The notes beneath the pieces are model-generated. The model made no database searches and was not told the origin of the DNA. It saw nothing but the letters and a program-made list of their open reading frames with translations. From JAHFLD01 sp964367145 (GTDB lineage: Bacteria; Patescibacteriota; Minisyncoccia; UBA6257; 1-14-0-10-40-38), in NCBI GenBank assembly GCA_964367145.1, contig CAYIWJ010000005.1, positions 1 to 45,368 of the forward strand: a DNA stretch of 45,368 nucleotides. The letters are read 5' to 3'. A program made the translations under genes and the position numbers. Shown piece by piece: positions 31,031 through 40,032 of this stretch (position 1 is the first letter of the stretch; each line of letters begins with the position of its first letter).

Positions 31031-34000
31031 ATGTTATTGAGAAGGGTGCCGATATTAATTTTTTTATCAAGCCTTCTTTTTGTTCCACTCATAAGTAAGG
31101 CCACATACTTTACAGGTCCACTTAATCCGCTTCCATCTATTGGGAGTTATTTTGACCACACTAATCCTGGATATACCTCAACATTTTCCCCGATAACTGA
31201 TGGAGTTATAAAGATCTACAATGGCACGACCGCGGTTCAAGCAAATGGAATTTGTAGTCCAGCATCAACGCCATATATTGAATACTATGGCAGTGGACCC
31301 AATGCATTTACATGTTATTCATATGATGGACATAATGGAATTGACTATCCGGTAACTGCGGGGACGGCAGTTTTTGCGCCGGCAGATGGAACGGTTATAG
31401 ATGTAAATTCAGATTCTTGCAATGGTAATTATGTTAAAATCTGGCATCCTGCAATAGGAAACCAAGGATTATTAACGTTGTATGATCACCTTTCAATCCC
31501 GTTTATTGTTCAACAAAATCAATCGATAGCAAGATTTCAGCAAATTGGCCTCTCTGGTGCAACGGGGCAGCAATGCGTAAACGGTGCCCACCTCCACTTT
31601 GGCGTCTCTGATGCTCAAGTCGGGGGTAACCGCATCGACCCATACGGCTGGCCGACTGGAACAACCACACCGGACCCCTGGCCCTACGACCAAGGCTACC
31701 TCTGGACCACCAACCCGCCGTCGCTGAACGTCAACCCCGCCACCTACGTCTCCGGAACAATCTCGCAAAACACCATATGGACTACCCAAGGTAGTCCATA
31801 TGTCATTCAAGGCAACGCCACTCTTTCCGCTAGCACCACGCTCACCATCAACCCCGGCGTGGTCGTAAAGTTTGAAAACAACTCAAGCTTCTATATATAC
31901 GGCAACCTGACATCACTCGGCGGAACATCCAGCACCACTAGAGTTTATTTCACCTCTATAAAGGACGACACCCTTGTTGGCGACACCAACAACGACGGCG
32001 CCACCACTACTCCCGCCGCCGGAGATTACATGGGTCTCTACTTCTATCCCGGCTCCACCGCCAACCTGACCCGAACCACCTTCCGCCATGGGGGCAATGA
32101 CTATTATCCGTATCACTTTGGCGTGATTAAAAACCTTGGGGGAACAGTAACTCTCGTCAACGCCAACATCGAACACGGCCAAAACGGAATCATCAATATC
32201 TCTGGTTCGCTTAGTTTAACAAATAACACTATCAATACCGACACCGGATTATATAATTTCCAACAAATTGGGGGTATCTCCACTATCAACAGCAATCAAT
32301 TCATCGGCACGACAACCACCAACCAGAATCTATTTCTCAATAATGGTACCAGCACGTTAATCGGGAATATTTTTTCCAACGCTAATTTAAATGCTGTCTA
32401 TGTCAACGCTTCTGTTAGCCTGGTAAATAGTCACAACGTTAGTATCGGCAATGGTCGGCACGGCATGGAATTTGCCGGCACCTTAGACCATGATCAAGTT
32501 TGGGTGCCAGACCTCGCCTACGTCGTTCAATATTTGAATGTTCTCCCGCAAAAAACACTCACCATCGATCCTGGAGTAATAGTCAAAATGCCTTATGGGG
32601 GAAGAATGGATATTTTTGGCAATCTCATTTCTGTCGGCGGAGCTTCAACTTCAACCCAAATATCATTCACCTCAATGTCCGATGACTCTATCGGTGGTGA
32701 TACAAACGGCGATGCCACTGCTACATCTCCAGTCGCCGGAGATTATTATGGTGTTTATGTTCAGTCCGGAGGAAATGCGACTATCGCTAATACCACCTTC
32801 CGCTATGGGGGCGGACACTATTCGCTATACCAGCAATATTATGGAGCTATAAAAAATCTTGGCGGAACTGTTACGGTTAATAACGTTAATTTTCAACGTG
32901 GCCTGGCTGGAATGGCGCAAATTGGCGGCTTAACGACCATCTCCAATAGCATCATTTCTCCAGATGGCGGAAGCTATGGGTTTTTACAGATCTGGGGAAA
33001 CTCAATCATAACCGGCAATCAATTTGTTGGCACGAGTTCCATTCCGTATAACATTTATTTCCAAAATGGAACAACAACTTTTTCTGATAATACATTCTCC
33101 GACACAAGCCAAGGTGATGTTTATATTGACGCTAATAGCATATTTACTCAATCAAATAATAAAAGCGGAACAACTGGCGGGCACGGCATAGTGCTATCCG
33201 GTTTCTTGAATCATGATCAGACCTTAACTTCTGGCATACCCTATGTTATCGGTTATCTTAGTGTATTTCCCCAAAACACTCTCACGATAAACCCTGGTGT
33301 TGTTGTTAAGTTCCCCTACGGTGGTCAAATGAGTGTCTTGGGCAATCTCATCGCCCTTGGCGGAATTTCAACCTCCACCAAAATATATTTCACCTCAATA
33401 TCTGACGATGTAATTGGCGGCGATACCAATGGAAACGGCAATGCCACTTTACCAACCGCCGGGGACTACTACGGAATTTTTATCCAACCGAATGCGACGG
33501 CCACCATCTTAAATTCCACCATTCGTTATGGCGGCGGTGGCAACTGGTCGGTTTCTTCGGGTGTTGTCAAAAATCTCGGCGGCGCCATAACCCTCGCCAG
33601 CACCAAGATTGAAAAAAGCCTAGAGGGAGTAATTCAAGTCGGTGGCTCAACCACCATCTTGAACAGCTTTATTGCTCCCGATATCGGAAGCCATGGCTTT
33701 TTTCAAGCCTGGGGCGAGTCCAATATAACCGGCAATCAATTTATCGGCACGAGTTCCACTTTTTATAATATCAATTTCCAAAATGGAACAACGACTTTTT
33801 CTGGAAATACTTTTACCAACGCCAATAATGGCGACGTCTCAATAAACGCCAATGCAAACTTTACGCAAGCGGGTAATATTAGTTTGGGCGCCGGAGCCCA
33901 CGGCATTGTCTTTGGTGGTATATTAACCCACGATCAGGTTCTGGCTTCTGGAACGCCGTATGTAATAAGTTTTCTTAATATCCAGCCGCAAAAAAAACTT

Positions 34001-34570
34001 ACAGCGAACCCCGGAGTAATCCTCAAGTTTTCAGCCTATTCATATCTCGACGTGTTCGGCGATCTTCGTCTTGAGGGTCAGAAATCAACCACAACCAAAG
34101 TTTATCTGACTTCAATCCAAAATGATGCTGTCGGTGGCGACACCAACGGTGATGGCAATGCCACAACACCAGCCCCTGGAGATTACGGAGGGATTTTGTT
34201 TGAACCCGGCTCAACCGGAGAAATCAAAAATACCCAAATTGAATATGGTGGCTACGGCGGCTATCCACTAGTGGCGACTCTAAAAAATAATGGCGGCCGA
34301 ATATCCATAACCAATACAAAATTCGCGAACAACAGCAACGGCATTATCCTGAATGGCGGCACCACGACAATCAGTCAAAGTTCTCTCATCGGACTGCCGA
34401 GCAACAGTCCATTCTTTTATAATAATTTCACCGCCACCACAACCGCCCAAAATAACTGGTGGGGGAGCGCGTCGGGACCTAATCATCCAAACCTGAATCC
34501 CACTGGCACCGGTAGTTCCGTTCTCGGCAACGTCCTTTTCGCCCCGTGGCTTCTAAGCGACCCGAATTAG
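31031..34570 (+). CDS. Giant secreted M23 peptidase with four beta-helix repeat units, cassette 2
   Basis: 1179 residues. Signal peptide at about residues 5-24. The M23 domain keeps HNGIDYPVTAG and the second motif NGAHLHFGVSD, so zinc ligands are intact. Four beta-helix units follow, opening near nucleotides 31795, 32515, 33236 and 33955, each with NPGVVVKF-like, YFTS, DDS/DDV-GGDTNG and YGG segments. The end is NNWWGSASGPNHP and PWLLSDPN. Units 2 and 3 are much alike (KFPYGGQMSVLGNL versus KMPYGGRMDIFGNL), pointing to internal duplication. Likely a surface fibre with a peptidoglycan-cleaving head. Confidence 0.82.
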   Translation: MLLRRVPILIFLSSLLFVPLISKATYFTGPLNPLPSIGSYFDHTNPGYTSTFSPITDGVIKIYNGTTAVQANGICSPASTPYIEYYGSGPNAFTCYSYDGHNGIDYPVTAGTAVFAPADGTVIDVNSDSCNGNYVKIWHPAIGNQGLLTLYDHLSIPFIVQQNQSIARFQQIGLSGATGQQCVNGAHLHFGVSDAQVGGNRIDPYGWPTGTTTPDPWPYDQGYLWTTNPPSLNVNPATYVSGTISQNTIWTTQGSPYVIQGNATLSASTTLTINPGVVVKFENNSSFYIYGNLTSLGGTSSTTRVYFTSIKDDTLVGDTNNDGATTTPAAGDYMGLYFYPGSTANLTRTTFRHGGNDYYPYHFGVIKNLGGTVTLVNANIEHGQNGIINISGSLSLTNNTINTDTGLYNFQQIGGISTINSNQFIGTTTTNQNLFLNNGTSTLIGNIFSNANLNAVYVNASVSLVNSHNVSIGNGRHGMEFAGTLDHDQVWVPDLAYVVQYLNVLPQKTLTIDPGVIVKMPYGGRMDIFGNLISVGGASTSTQISFTSMSDDSIGGDTNGDATATSPVAGDYYGVYVQSGGNATIANTTFRYGGGHYSLYQQYYGAIKNLGGTVTVNNVNFQRGLAGMAQIGGLTTISNSIISPDGGSYGFLQIWGNSIITGNQFVGTSSIPYNIYFQNGTTTFSDNTFSDTSQGDVYIDANSIFTQSNNKSGTTGGHGIVLSGFLNHDQTLTSGIPYVIGYLSVFPQNTLTINPGVVVKFPYGGQMSVLGNLIALGGISTSTKIYFTSISDDVIGGDTNGNGNATLPTAGDYYGIFIQPNATATILNSTIRYGGGGNWSVSSGVVKNLGGAITLASTKIEKSLEGVIQVGGSTTILNSFIAPDIGSHGFFQAWGESNITGNQFIGTSSTFYNINFQNGTTTFSGNTFTNANNGDVSINANANFTQAGNISLGAGAHGIVFGGILTHDQVLASGTPYVISFLNIQPQKKLTANPGVILKFSAYSYLDVFGDLRLEGQKSTTTKVYLTSIQNDAVGGDTNGDGNATTPAPGDYGGILFEPGSTGEIKNTQIEYGGYGGYPLVATLKNNGGRISITNTKFANNSNGIILNGGTTTISQSSLIGLPSNSPFFYNNFTATTTAQNNWWGSASGPNHPNLNPTGTGSSVLGNVLFAPWLLSDPN
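31774..31802 (+). repeat. Intragenic 13-bp perfect inverted repeat, cassette 2
   Basis: CATATGGACTACC (31774-31786), a CAA loop, then its exact complement (31790-31802). Compared with cassette 1 one base pair has changed from G-C to A-T on both sides. Confidence 0.85.
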
Positions 34571-34583
34571 ACGCCTAAAAAAA

Positions 34584-34612
34584 TTGACAAACTGCGATAA
34601 AAAAACTAACCT
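34584..34612 (+). promoter_or_regulatory. hisS promoter framed by an inverted repeat
   Basis: TTGACA (34584-34589), a 17-nt spacer and TAACCT (34607-34612). GACGCCT (34570-34576) and AGGCGTC (34615-34621) are exact inverted repeats on either side. The leader to 34685 (about 65 nt) has no obvious T-box; a weak GGAG lies 6 nt before the ATG. Confidence 0.55.
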
Positions 34613-34685
34613 ACAGGCGTCCGCACGATTGACTTTTTGCCGCTTCTGATTGAACCTTAAAACAAACTAATCAACGGAGCCAATT

Positions 34686-36026
34686 ATGACCATCAAGCCA
34701 GAACTGGGAGCGGGTTTCAGAGATTATTTGCCCCAGGACGCCATTCCGCGCCAGCAAATGTTTGCCGCCATCCAAAGAGTTTTTGAACTCTTTGGTTATC
34801 AGCCATTAGCCACTCCCGCCATTGAACGTGAAGAGATTTTGACCGGAGGCGATCCGAATTTTGACAAGCAGATTTTTCGCATCGCCGGCCAATCTGGCGA
34901 CAAAGATCTGGCTCTGCGCTTTGATCTGACCGTGCCGTTGGCGCGAGTTATCGCCGCCTACCCGCAAGAAATAAAGATGCCATTCAAGCGGTATCAAGTT
35001 GGTTCAGTCTGGCGGGCCGAAAAATCACAAGCCGGCCGCTTCCGCGAATTTATTCAGTTTGACGCTGATATTGTTGGCGCGCCCGGAATGATGGGGGACG
35101 CCGAAATCATCGCTATTATCTACGCCGTCATGATCGAACTCGGGTTTGGTGATCGCTTCAAAATCCGCGTCAACAATCGCAAGATTTTGAATGGCCTCGC
35201 CGCCTACGCTGGTTTCTCTACTGGATTAAGCCCGATGATTCTGCGAGCCATTGATAAGATGGACAAGATCGGCTGGGAGGGCGTGGCTCGAGAACTTGCC
35301 ACGGCGACCGAAGACTTCTCTGGACTTTCAGAAGTTCAGATAGCGGCTCTTAGGCGCTTCGTGGAAATTCAAGCCGCGGATAACTCTGGAATACTGGAAG
35401 CGGTTTCCGCGCTGATGGGCAATTCAAACGATGCCATGCAGGGCGTAGCCGAACTTCGAGAGATTCTGGACAACCTCAAGGCTTTGAAAGTTCCCGATTC
35501 CGCCTGGGTGATCGATTTGTCGGTTGCTCGCGGCCTCGGCTACTACACCGGCCCCGTGTTCGAAACCATCCTGACAGACATTCCCGAACTTGGCAGTGTT
35601 TTTTCCGGCGGTCGCTACGATGATCTGGTAATGCGTTTTAGTTCCAACAAGGTTCCGGCTACTGGAGCCTCGGTCGGCGTTGATCGCATCTTCGCCGCCA
35701 TGGAAAAGCTAAAATTGGTAAGGCAACAAAAGAGTGTTGCCAAAGTGGTGGTTTTGAACTTTGATCCGACCTGCTCGGCAACGGTGCAGGGGATTGTCTC
35801 AACTTTGCGCTCTGCTGGTGTGTCGACGAATCTCTACCTCGGACAAGAGAAGACGCTCAAAGGCCAACTCTCTTACGCCGTGAGTCAGGATATTCCGGTC
35901 GTGGTGATTATCGGCGCCACCGAAAAGAACTCCGGAATGGCGCAGGTCAAAGACTTGAAAGCCAAACTGCAAATTGAAGTTCCGCAAGGCGAGATTATTT
36001 CCGCGGTTCAAAAGATATTGACTTAA
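34686..36026 (+). CDS. hisS: Histidyl-tRNA synthetase, alphaproteobacterial-like motif 2
   Basis: 446 residues, class II synthetase that charges tRNA-His. Motif 2 is SVWRAEKSQAGRFREFIQFD followed by ADIVGAP; the HisA segment is RGLGYYTGPVFE; SGGRYDDLV is motif-3 proximal, and a C-terminal anticodon-binding domain follows. Common bacterial HisRS has HERPQKGRYRQFHQ at motif 2; the form here resembles the group found in many alphaproteobacteria, which charge tRNA-His without G-1. The tRNA-His gene lies 30 nt downstream and also lacks an encoded G-1. It has a TTGACA promoter and a leader, unlike many neighbours. Confidence 0.92.
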   Translation: MTIKPELGAGFRDYLPQDAIPRQQMFAAIQRVFELFGYQPLATPAIEREEILTGGDPNFDKQIFRIAGQSGDKDLALRFDLTVPLARVIAAYPQEIKMPFKRYQVGSVWRAEKSQAGRFREFIQFDADIVGAPGMMGDAEIIAIIYAVMIELGFGDRFKIRVNNRKILNGLAAYAGFSTGLSPMILRAIDKMDKIGWEGVARELATATEDFSGLSEVQIAALRRFVEIQAADNSGILEAVSALMGNSNDAMQGVAELREILDNLKALKVPDSAWVIDLSVARGLGYYTGPVFETILTDIPELGSVFSGGRYDDLVMRFSSNKVPATGASVGVDRIFAAMEKLKLVRQQKSVAKVVVLNFDPTCSATVQGIVSTLRSAGVSTNLYLGQEKTLKGQLSYAVSQDIPVVVIIGATEKNSGMAQVKDLKAKLQIEVPQGEIISAVQKILT

Positions 36027-36056
36027 GGACTCGCGCCCGCTAAGATTGCTTCCGCC

Positions 36057-36129
36057 GGGTGTATAGCTCAATTGGTAGAGCGTCGGGTTGTGGTCCCGAA
36101 GGTTACGGGTTCAAAGCCCGTTACACCCC
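36057..36129 (+). tRNA. tRNA-His (GTG), no encoded G-1
   Basis: Complete cloverleaf: acceptor 36057-36063 with 36122-36128 (7 Watson-Crick pairs), D arm 36066-36081, anticodon arm 36083-36099 with GTG at 36090-36092, T arm 36105-36121 with loop TTCAAAG, and discriminator C at 36129. The base before position 1 is C, not the G-1 normal for bacterial tRNA-His, and CCA is not encoded. It follows hisS by 30 nt. Confidence 0.93.
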
Positions 36130-36130
36130 T

Positions 36131-36162
36131 CCCCCTCAACTGGAAAGTTGCGGGGGTTTTTT
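36131..36162 (+). terminator. Terminator after tRNA-His
   Basis: CCCCC..AACT, GGAA loop, AGTT..GGGGG (36131-36156) and TTTTTT. Confidence 0.9.
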
Positions 36163-36187
36163 ATAGTTGCATTTCCTCCTGACTCCC

Positions 36188-36193
36188 TATACT
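36188..36193 (+). promoter_or_regulatory. -10 box of the ammonia-lyase leader
   Basis: TATACT; predicted +1 near 36200, giving a leader of about 105 nt before the ATG at 36306. The -35 region is weak. Confidence 0.5.
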
Positions 36194-36212
36194 ATAGGGG
36201 CAAGTTAAAAAT

Positions 36213-36299
36213 ATGCCGACCGAGCAGCCAGCTCACAGCGACTCCCCGCGACATTCACTCCTAACCAACTGGGCAGTATTTACTGCCCTCTTTTTTTAA
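36213..36299 (+). CDS. Possible 28-residue leader ORF before the ammonia-lyase gene
   Basis: An ATG frame of 28 codons (MPTEQPAHSDSPRHSLL...) spans the leader and closes with TAA inside the terminator T-run. It contains two His codons close together, of interest because the downstream enzyme acts on histidine-like substrates. An AGGGG lies about 12 nt before the ATG. Chance is a real alternative. Confidence 0.35.
   Translation: MPTEQPAHSDSPRHSLLTNWAVFTALFF
36271..36297 (+). terminator. Attenuator-like terminator before the ammonia-lyase ATG
   Basis: GGGCAGTA/TACTGCCC (36271-36278 and 36281-36288) followed by TCTTTTTTT, ending 8 nt before the ATG of the enzyme. Confidence 0.75.
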
Positions 36300-36305
36300 T
36301 TAAAC

Positions 36306-37871
36306 ATGAAACAGATCATCGAAATCGGCCCCGATAAGCGCCTTACCACAGAGCTAGTCAAGCTCGTGGCCGAAGATCCAAAAATTGAAGTCGCGCTCAC
36401 CAAACGCGCCAAAAATAAAATCACCGCCTCGCGCAAAGTGGTAGAAAAAATCGTCAAAGAAAAAATGGTGGTCTATGGAGTTTCCACCGGCTTCGGTAAG
36501 TTTAAAGACAAGGCGATTAACGAAAAAGACACCGCGGAACTCCAGAGCAACTTGATTCGCAGTCACGCGACCGGCGTTGGTGTTTTGCTACCCACAGAAG
36601 TCGTCCGCGCCATCATGCTGGTAAGACTCAACTCGCTCTCTCAAGGTTATTCTGGGGTTCGTCTGGAACTCGTGGAAACCGGACTCAAAATGCTCAACGC
36701 GGGTGTTATTCCCTTGGTGCCAGCTCAAGGATCGGTTGGTGCCTCGGGCGATCTGGCACCACTTTCTCATCTCGGCTTAGTGCTGATGGGCGAGGGTGAA
36801 GCCTGGTATAACGGCGAGCGTCTGTCGGGCGGAGAAGCCATGACTCGCGCCGGAATTAAGCCCATAGCCTTCTCCTCCAAAGAAGGCCTTGCCTGGACTA
36901 ACGGCACCGCCTTCATGACCGGCATCGCCTCGCTGGCGTTTGAAAAAGCCAAGCACTTGCTCGACGTTGCCGATATTGCCTGCGCTCTGACCCTAGAAGG
37001 CGTGGCAGGTATGCCGACCGCTTTTGATGAGCGTATTCACAAGCTCCGCGAACATCCGGGGCAAGTCAAAGTTGCCGAACACATCCGCGCTCTTACCAAA
37101 AATTCCAAACTGGTCAATAAGTTTCCCCAAAGGATTCAGGACTCCTACACGCTCCGTTGTGCCCCTCAAGTTCATGGAGCGGTGCGCGATGCCGTCTCCT
37201 ATGTTGAAAAAGTTTTGGAACGCGAACTGCGCGCCGTTACCGACAACCCACTGATTTTTAGCGAACCACCCTACGCCATTTCCGGCGGCAATTTCCACGG
37301 CCAGCCACTTTCAATTTCCATGGATGTCCTCAAAATCGCCATCTCTGGATTGGGCAACATTTCCGAACGCCGCACCGCCAAACTGGTGGATTCGGCGACC
37401 AACGAAGGTTTGCCACTCTTTCTGATCCCCAAAGAAAAAGCCGGACTCCACAACGGTTTTATGATTCCGCAATACACCGCCGCCGCCCTCGTATCCGAAA
37501 ATAAAATTCTTTCTCATCCCGCCTCGGTTGATTCCATTCCGACTTCCGCCAACCAAGAGGATCATGTGAGTATGGGATCCATCGCTGCCCGCAAAGCGCT
37601 CGAAGTGGCGCAAAATGTGGAGAACATTCTGGCGATTGAGCTCTTGACCGCCGCGCAAGCCGTGGAATTCCGCGACCCGCAAAAACTGGGACAAGGAACC
37701 AAAAAAGCCTACAAAATCATTCGTTCCAAAGTCGCCCCGCTTACCCACGACCGCATTTTGCATTATGATATTGTAGCCGTTCAGCAAATAATCGCCGCTA
37801 AAAAATTAGCCAAAATTTTAGAAAATGACCAAAAAGATATTAAAAAAGGGAAAAATATGCGCCCCCGATGA
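36306..37871 (+). CDS. hutH: Histidine ammonia-lyase family enzyme (HAL/PAL, MIO cofactor)
   Basis: 521 residues. The Ala-Ser-Gly triad that cyclises to the MIO cofactor is in SVGASGDLAPLSH (about residues 143-155); VYGVSTGFGKF near residue 57 holds the catalytic Tyr, and NQEDHVSMGS near residue 415 is characteristic of HAL. It should remove ammonia from L-histidine to give urocanate; phenylalanine/tyrosine lyase or aminomutase activity cannot be excluded. No hutU, hutI or hutG is nearby, so a full histidine degradation path is not present here. It overlaps the VanX-like gene by 47 nt. A terminator just before the ATG suggests attenuation. Confidence 0.85.
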   Translation: MKQIIEIGPDKRLTTELVKLVAEDPKIEVALTKRAKNKITASRKVVEKIVKEKMVVYGVSTGFGKFKDKAINEKDTAELQSNLIRSHATGVGVLLPTEVVRAIMLVRLNSLSQGYSGVRLELVETGLKMLNAGVIPLVPAQGSVGASGDLAPLSHLGLVLMGEGEAWYNGERLSGGEAMTRAGIKPIAFSSKEGLAWTNGTAFMTGIASLAFEKAKHLLDVADIACALTLEGVAGMPTAFDERIHKLREHPGQVKVAEHIRALTKNSKLVNKFPQRIQDSYTLRCAPQVHGAVRDAVSYVEKVLERELRAVTDNPLIFSEPPYAISGGNFHGQPLSISMDVLKIAISGLGNISERRTAKLVDSATNEGLPLFLIPKEKAGLHNGFMIPQYTAAALVSENKILSHPASVDSIPTSANQEDHVSMGSIAARKALEVAQNVENILAIELLTAAQAVEFRDPQKLGQGTKKAYKIIRSKVAPLTHDRILHYDIVAVQQIIAAKKLAKILENDQKDIKKGKNMRPR

Positions 37872-38514
37872 GCTGTTGACAATAACTCCCGGTGAAAATA
37901 ATGAAAAACTTGTTGATGTTCGGAGTTACGATCCTCGTATTATCGCCCAATACGAAAAATTCGATATGTTCCCATATACCGGGAAAACTATTTTAGTTCG
38001 GGATGTTGTTGCTCAAAAATTAGCTTCGGCAAATACGGTCCTTCTAAAAAAAAAGAATTGCCGGCTAAAGGTGGTTTATGGCTACCGCCACCCAAAAGTT
38101 CAAAAAAAATATTTTAACAAAAAACGCAATGAATTAAAGATCGCAAACCCCTTATTGAACAATCAGGAGCTTGATGCGTTGACTCATAATTTTGTTGCTT
38201 TGCCGGAGGTAGCTGGCCATCCAACCGGCGGAGCGGTTGATATCACGATTCTTGATAGCGGAGGAAATAATTTAGATATGGGAACGAAGATTGCTGATTT
38301 TGGCGATCCAGAAAAAATAAAAACATTTGCCAGCGGATTATCACCCCAACAAAAAAAGAATAGACTTCTCTTGCGCGATGTCTTAGTTCAAGAGAACTTC
38401 GCGCCATTTTATGGTGAATGGTGGCATTTTTCTTTTGGTGACCGGGAATGGGCCTGTTTTTATGATAAAACTAGATCTCTCTATTCTCCGGTTGATCTGA
38501 ATTTTTCTAAATAA
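37825..38514 (+). CDS. D-alanyl-D-alanine dipeptidase (VanX-like)
   Basis: 229 residues. Zinc ligands and catalytic Glu of the VanX/DdpX family are visible: GHPTGGAVDITI (His, Asp) and GEWWHFSFGDREW (Glu, His). It hydrolyses D-Ala-D-Ala or related wall dipeptides. No signal peptide, so probably cytoplasmic. The first 16 codons overlap the ammonia-lyase gene in another frame. It is AT-rich compared with the lyase gene. No vanH or vanA is adjacent, so cell-wall recycling or scavenging is more likely than vancomycin resistance. Confidence 0.82.
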   Translation: MTKKILKKGKICAPDELLTITPGENNEKLVDVRSYDPRIIAQYEKFDMFPYTGKTILVRDVVAQKLASANTVLLKKKNCRLKVVYGYRHPKVQKKYFNKKRNELKIANPLLNNQELDALTHNFVALPEVAGHPTGGAVDITILDSGGNNLDMGTKIADFGDPEKIKTFASGLSPQQKKNRLLLRDVLVQENFAPFYGEWWHFSFGDREWACFYDKTRSLYSPVDLNFSK

Positions 38515-38542
38515 AAAAGCCATCATTCTTTTGAAGTGATGG
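38511..38542 (-). terminator. Terminator of the GNAT/DapF-like operon
   Basis: GCCATCA/TGATGGC stem (38518-38524 with 38536-38542) followed on the minus strand by TTTTTT. It may also end the VanX-like gene weakly on the plus strand. Confidence 0.8.
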
Positions 38543-38563
38543 CGTAAGAGAATTTTTCTTAGG

Positions 38564-39199
38564 CTAGCGTGAGATTTCCGCGATCTTCCACAGCGCTAGA
38601 TCGCAAGAACCAAAGAGGTAAACACGCTCGTTGCTTTGAGACTTGTTGACCAGTACTTGATCCGAATCAGAAACATCCTGAAGTCCAGGTAACTGTTTTG
38701 CGCCGATTGAGCTGTAAATTCTAACGGAATTAGAATCTCTCACCGCTGTTCGCATTACAAAATTACCGCCATCCAACTTATGGGTCATACCGCGTTCGTT
38801 GATCCAGATCAAGCGATGGCGAACCAACTGCAAGCCAATTCCTTGACCTCGATATCTGTTCAGAACTCCGATCTCTGACATATACCAAAGGTTGTGAAGG
38901 TTGACGGGAAACACTCCCGCGCGTTGTCTTTCAGCAAGAAAATCTTGAACATCTTGCGGCGCCAGTCTGATGGGTTTTGCACAGCCGAAACCGACAACCA
39001 CGTCAGCATCCAACGCTAGCACAACAATGCCGCGTTCCAAGTGAGGATTCCAAACTTCACCGATCACTTGTTCGTCGGTGTAAACTTCATTATACGGTGG
39101 CCCACCGAAAGCTTCTTTGTAAGCCGCTACAAATCCAGTCTCAAAATTCCCCGATTCTGTTTTGCGCGAATCAACGCGAACATATCTAATCGGATTCAT
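38564..39199 (-). CDS. GNAT-family N-acetyltransferase
   Basis: 211 residues. The acetyl-CoA loop is RYRGQGIGLQLVRHRL (about residues 114-129), preceded by the beta-strand WYMSEIGVLN. Its start overlaps the DapF-fold gene by 14 nt and uses a GGAGGTGG Shine-Dalgarno lying inside that gene, so translation is coupled. Coupling to a possible amino-acid racemase suggests N-acetylation of an amino acid, but this is inference. Lysine content is low and codon use balanced. Confidence 0.8.
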   Translation of the reverse strand: MNPIRYVRVDSRKTESGNFETGFVAAYKEAFGGPPYNEVYTDEQVIGEVWNPHLERGIVVLALDADVVVGFGCAKPIRLAPQDVQDFLAERQRAGVFPVNLHNLWYMSEIGVLNRYRGQGIGLQLVRHRLIWINERGMTHKLDGGNFVMRTAVRDSNSVRIYSSIGAKQLPGLQDVSDSDQVLVNKSQSNERVYLFGSCDLALWKIAEISR

Positions 39200-39959
39200 T
39201 CACCACCTCCATTTCACTTCGTAGAGTAACGGAATTTTTACCAATTAATGCCTCAATGGTCTGCCCAGTCGGCTGAATAACGATATTGATTCCAGTCACT
39301 TTTGCAACTGCAATCGTTCCAGAGCCACAGGCTTTTTCATAAAAAAAGGTATCAATCTCTTTTACCCAGACCACGGGGTGCATTCTGACCGAATTTCCAG
39401 CCATCTTAAACCAAATCACGCCTACGGCATCTCGATTACCCAAACTTAGATCGTGCACAAAATTTCGGTGCTTGGCCTTGTATTCTTCTGGATTTTCGGG
39501 AAAATCACCCTCAATCACTACATGAACGATTCCGCCGAGATCAACAATTGTTGCCTGCTTACCATCTTCCAAGTCTATTTTTTCCGTTTTAGTCGGCAAC
39601 TCCGGAAAAACACATTCTACAAAGTAGTCGCTAGAACTAAGTTCTCTAACAAAGGCGCGCACCACTCCGGCAAAACCAGACATAGTAAAAGACACCGATT
39701 GTCTTTCTTGGATTCTCGAGATCAGAATGGCAACGGAACGCGCCGCGTTTCCGCAAAACTCACCGCCGGCCATCTCAAAATGCGGGATACTGATTGAGTC
39801 AATCAAAAAACCGGCTTGCTCAGCCCCGAATTTTTCCATCTCCTGACCAAGTTGCTTGCCCTGTTCCGCATATTCTGCGCGCGACAACGGTTTATCCAAA
39901 ATACGGATTGCAGTTCCATTGCCACCCGCGGCGGTGATGACATAAGTTTTATTTAACAT
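39186..39959 (-). CDS. DapF-fold epimerase/racemase-like protein
   Basis: 257 residues. The two active-site Cys regions of the diaminopimelate epimerase fold are present: MAGGEFCGNAARS (about residues 63-75) and EKACGSGTIAV (about 211-221). The N-terminal AGGNGTAIR replaces the usual DapF N-terminus, which together with the length suggests a relative such as an amino-acid racemase (histidine racemases belong to this fold) rather than true DapF. AAGGAG lies 5 nt before the ATG. It forms an operon with the GNAT gene. Whether the substrate is diaminopimelate, histidine or another amino acid is open. Confidence 0.75.
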   Translation of the reverse strand: MLNKTYVITAAGGNGTAIRILDKPLSRAEYAEQGKQLGQEMEKFGAEQAGFLIDSISIPHFEMAGGEFCGNAARSVAILISRIQERQSVSFTMSGFAGVVRAFVRELSSSDYFVECVFPELPTKTEKIDLEDGKQATIVDLGGIVHVVIEGDFPENPEEYKAKHRNFVHDLSLGNRDAVGVIWFKMAGNSVRMHPVVWVKEIDTFFYEKACGSGTIAVAKVTGINIVIQPTGQTIEALIGKNSVTLRSEMEVVNESD

Positions 39960-40032
39960 AAATACTCCTTGTTCTTAATGGTCAATTGTCAAAGCGATTC
40001 CTAAGCCCAATCAAGAACCACGTACTGGCTGG

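Noticed and set aside
37825..38514. Vancomycin-resistance locus
   Set aside because: Only the VanX-like dipeptidase is present; no vanH, vanA or vanRS genes nearby.
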